Assembly (NCBI GenBank): GCA_905233795.1 | Contig: CAJOFP010000131.1 | Coordinates: 1 to 5,543, forward strand | DNA length: 5,543 bases | From: an uncultured Oscillibacter sp. | Lineage (GTDB): Bacteria; Bacillota; Clostridia; Oscillospirales; Oscillospiraceae | Reading direction: 5' to 3' | Shown here: in pieces, positions 4,448 through 5,543 of the stretch | How positions within the stretch are numbered: the first letter of the stretch is position 1 | How the letters are laid out: every line of letters starts with the position of its first letter | The notes under the pieces: generated by a model | Database searches by the model: none | What the model was told of the DNA's origin: nothing | What the model saw: only the letters and a program-made list of their open reading frames with translations | Translations under genes and position numbers: made by a program

Positions 4448-5543
4448 TCGGAAATGACTTCCAGTTTGACCCGGAAAGAAATCCGGCGCGGCGTGGACAG
4501 GTTGTCAAACCGGATGACATACGCGGAACGGTCTTTGTCCAGTTCCAGCACGGAGCCGGGACCGAATATGTTGTGCCGGATGCGCGTCCCGACTGCTAAA
4601 AGCGTCGTTTCATCCTCAATCAGCCAATTCCGGCTGTTTTCTATATAACTTCTCGCCTCACGGATTAATCCGTCGCCCGCCTCGCGGGTGAATGTCAGGA
4701 GAGATTGATCAATATCCAGAAGAAAGCGGGACGGATACCGGGGCGAACCGTCGAAATTGCGTCCCTCCGCCTCGGAGAGAAACAGTCCCTTTTCGGCGCG
4801 GGTCACGGCGACGAACGCAAGACGACGCTCTTCCTCCATCGCCTGTAAAGTTCTTACCCTTCGCGCCGGGAAAATCCCCTCGTTCAGCCCGCACAGAAAC
4901 ACATACGGAAATTCCAGCCCTTTCGCGGCGTGTACCGTCATGAGTTTCACGCGATCCCCATTGTCCGCGGCGTCGGCGTTCGTGAACAGCGCGACATGGG
5001 CGAGATAGCTTTCCAGCGTGACTTCTTCCCCGCAGGTGGTCTCATACTCGTAAACCGACTGTTTCAACTCCGCCAGATTGTCAAGACGCTCCTGACTGCC
5101 CTCCGTGCGGAGCATGGTCTCATAACCGCTTCTGTCCAGTACGTCCGCGAGTAACTCAGATACCGGAAGTCCCCGACTTTCCATTGAAAAAGAATCAATC
5201 AGCGACGCGAACTCACCGGCTTTTGACTTTTTAATTATATCGCTGTCCAGATTTTCCGTCAACGCCCGCCAGAGCGAACACCCGTGTTCGGCGGCGTAGT
5301 CCTGTAAAAATCCCATCCGGCGTCGGCCAAGATTCCGTTTCGGGACATTGGCGATTCTCAAAAATGACAGATCATCTTGACAGGCAATCATGCGCAGGTA
5401 AGATAAAGCGTCTTTAATTTCTTTCCGCTCAAAGAAAGAAATCCCGCTGTAAATCGCGTAGGGCAGTTTCTCACGCAAAAACACTTCCTCCACGGAACGC
5501 GTCACATAATGGGCGCGGTACAGAACCGCGATGTCACGATACG
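4441..5543 (-). CDS. UvrD/PcrA-type superfamily 1 DNA helicase, C-terminal part (5' end outside window)
   Basis: The frame is open from the right window edge to TAA at 4441-4443, giving 366 visible residues. The GTG near 5505 is internal, because YRDIAVLYRAHYVTRSVEEV is the conserved motif IV region and reads straight through it. Other motifs: VKLMTVHAAKGLEFPYVFL (motif V, visible residues about 198-216), then LNEGIFPARR and EEERRLAFVAVTRAEKGLFL (motif VI with its arginine, about 236-255). Residues about 316-362 (GTRIRHNIFGPGSVLELDKD...) match the Tudor-like C-terminal domain of PcrA, which in characterised family members contacts RNA polymerase. These 3'-5' helicases work in nucleotide excision repair, replication restart and removal of recombinase filaments. 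The 1A domain with Walker A/B is outside the window, so pcrA, uvrD or a paralogue cannot be separated. All visible motifs are intact. The GH13 remnant follows on the same strand. Confidence 0.92.
   Translation of the reverse strand, partial: YRDIAVLYRAHYVTRSVEEVFLREKLPYAIYSGISFFERKEIKDALSYLRMIACQDDLSFLRIANVPKRNLGRRRMGFLQDYAAEHGCSLWRALTENLDSDIIKKSKAGEFASLIDSFSMESRGLPVSELLADVLDRSGYETMLRTEGSQERLDNLAELKQSVYEYETTCGEEVTLESYLAHVALFTNADAADNGDRVKLMTVHAAKGLEFPYVFLCGLNEGIFPARRVRTLQAMEEERRLAFVAVTRAEKGLFLSEAEGRNFDGSPRYPSRFLLDIDQSLLTFTREAGDGLIREARSYIENSRNWLIEDETTLLAVGTRIRHNIFGPGSVLELDKDRSAYVIRFDNLSTPRRISFRVKLEVISDS

Noticed and set aside
4377..4520. N-terminal extension of the GH13 remnant up to 4520
   Set aside because: It would overlap the end of the UvrD/PcrA gene and run through the promoter-like region. 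A proper GAGG site precedes the start at 4376.

Overview
The window suggests a bacterial chromosome, or a large integrative element, that is GC-rich overall but holds two sharply AT-rich patches (about 121-1195 and about 3604-3695). The AGGAG/GAGG-type ribosome sites, the PcrA-like helicase with a Tudor-type tail, and the DinG-like helicase followed by an excisionase-like gene and a tyrosine integrase all fit a Gram-positive of the Clostridia type. That placement is an inference from style only.

Left part (1-1765, + strand background): two pieces of one DinG-type helicase gene. Positions 1-120 encode the Walker A region, and 1196-1765 encode the C-terminal helicase domain (motifs IV, V and VI). 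The middle of the gene, including the DEAH box and any iron-sulfur region, is absent. In its place is an AT-rich cassette with two genes on the opposite strand: a small J-domain-like protein with a C-terminal membrane helix, and an XRE-family regulator. The cassette has its own promoter-like sequence, good ribosome sites and a strong hairpin terminator at its left edge. It looks intact, while the helicase looks dead.

Middle (1766-3471, + strand): a small excisionase-type helix-turn-helix protein and a complete 460-residue tyrosine recombinase, 6 bases apart and probably co-transcribed. All expected catalytic residues of the recombinase are visible. It carries an unusual Ala/Glu/Pro-rich linker of about 65 residues after its N-terminal DNA-binding domain.

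Between genes (3472-3684): no gene. This stretch holds a 13-bp hairpin, an imperfect inverted repeat, and an almost pure A/T block with four near-identical 11-mers. It is the natural place to look for recombinase arm sites or an attachment site.

Right part (3685-5543, - strand): the C-terminal portion of a UvrD/PcrA helicase, which continues out of the window, then a decayed alpha-amylase-family (GH13) gene. The GH13 gene has a good promoter, ribosome site and start. It also has a one-base frameshift, has lost the family's catalytic residues, and stops abruptly where the A/T block begins.

The most noteworthy items are the XRE plus J-like membrane-protein cassette inside a helicase gene, and the repeat-rich A/T block beside the integrase, which may mark the end of a mobile element.
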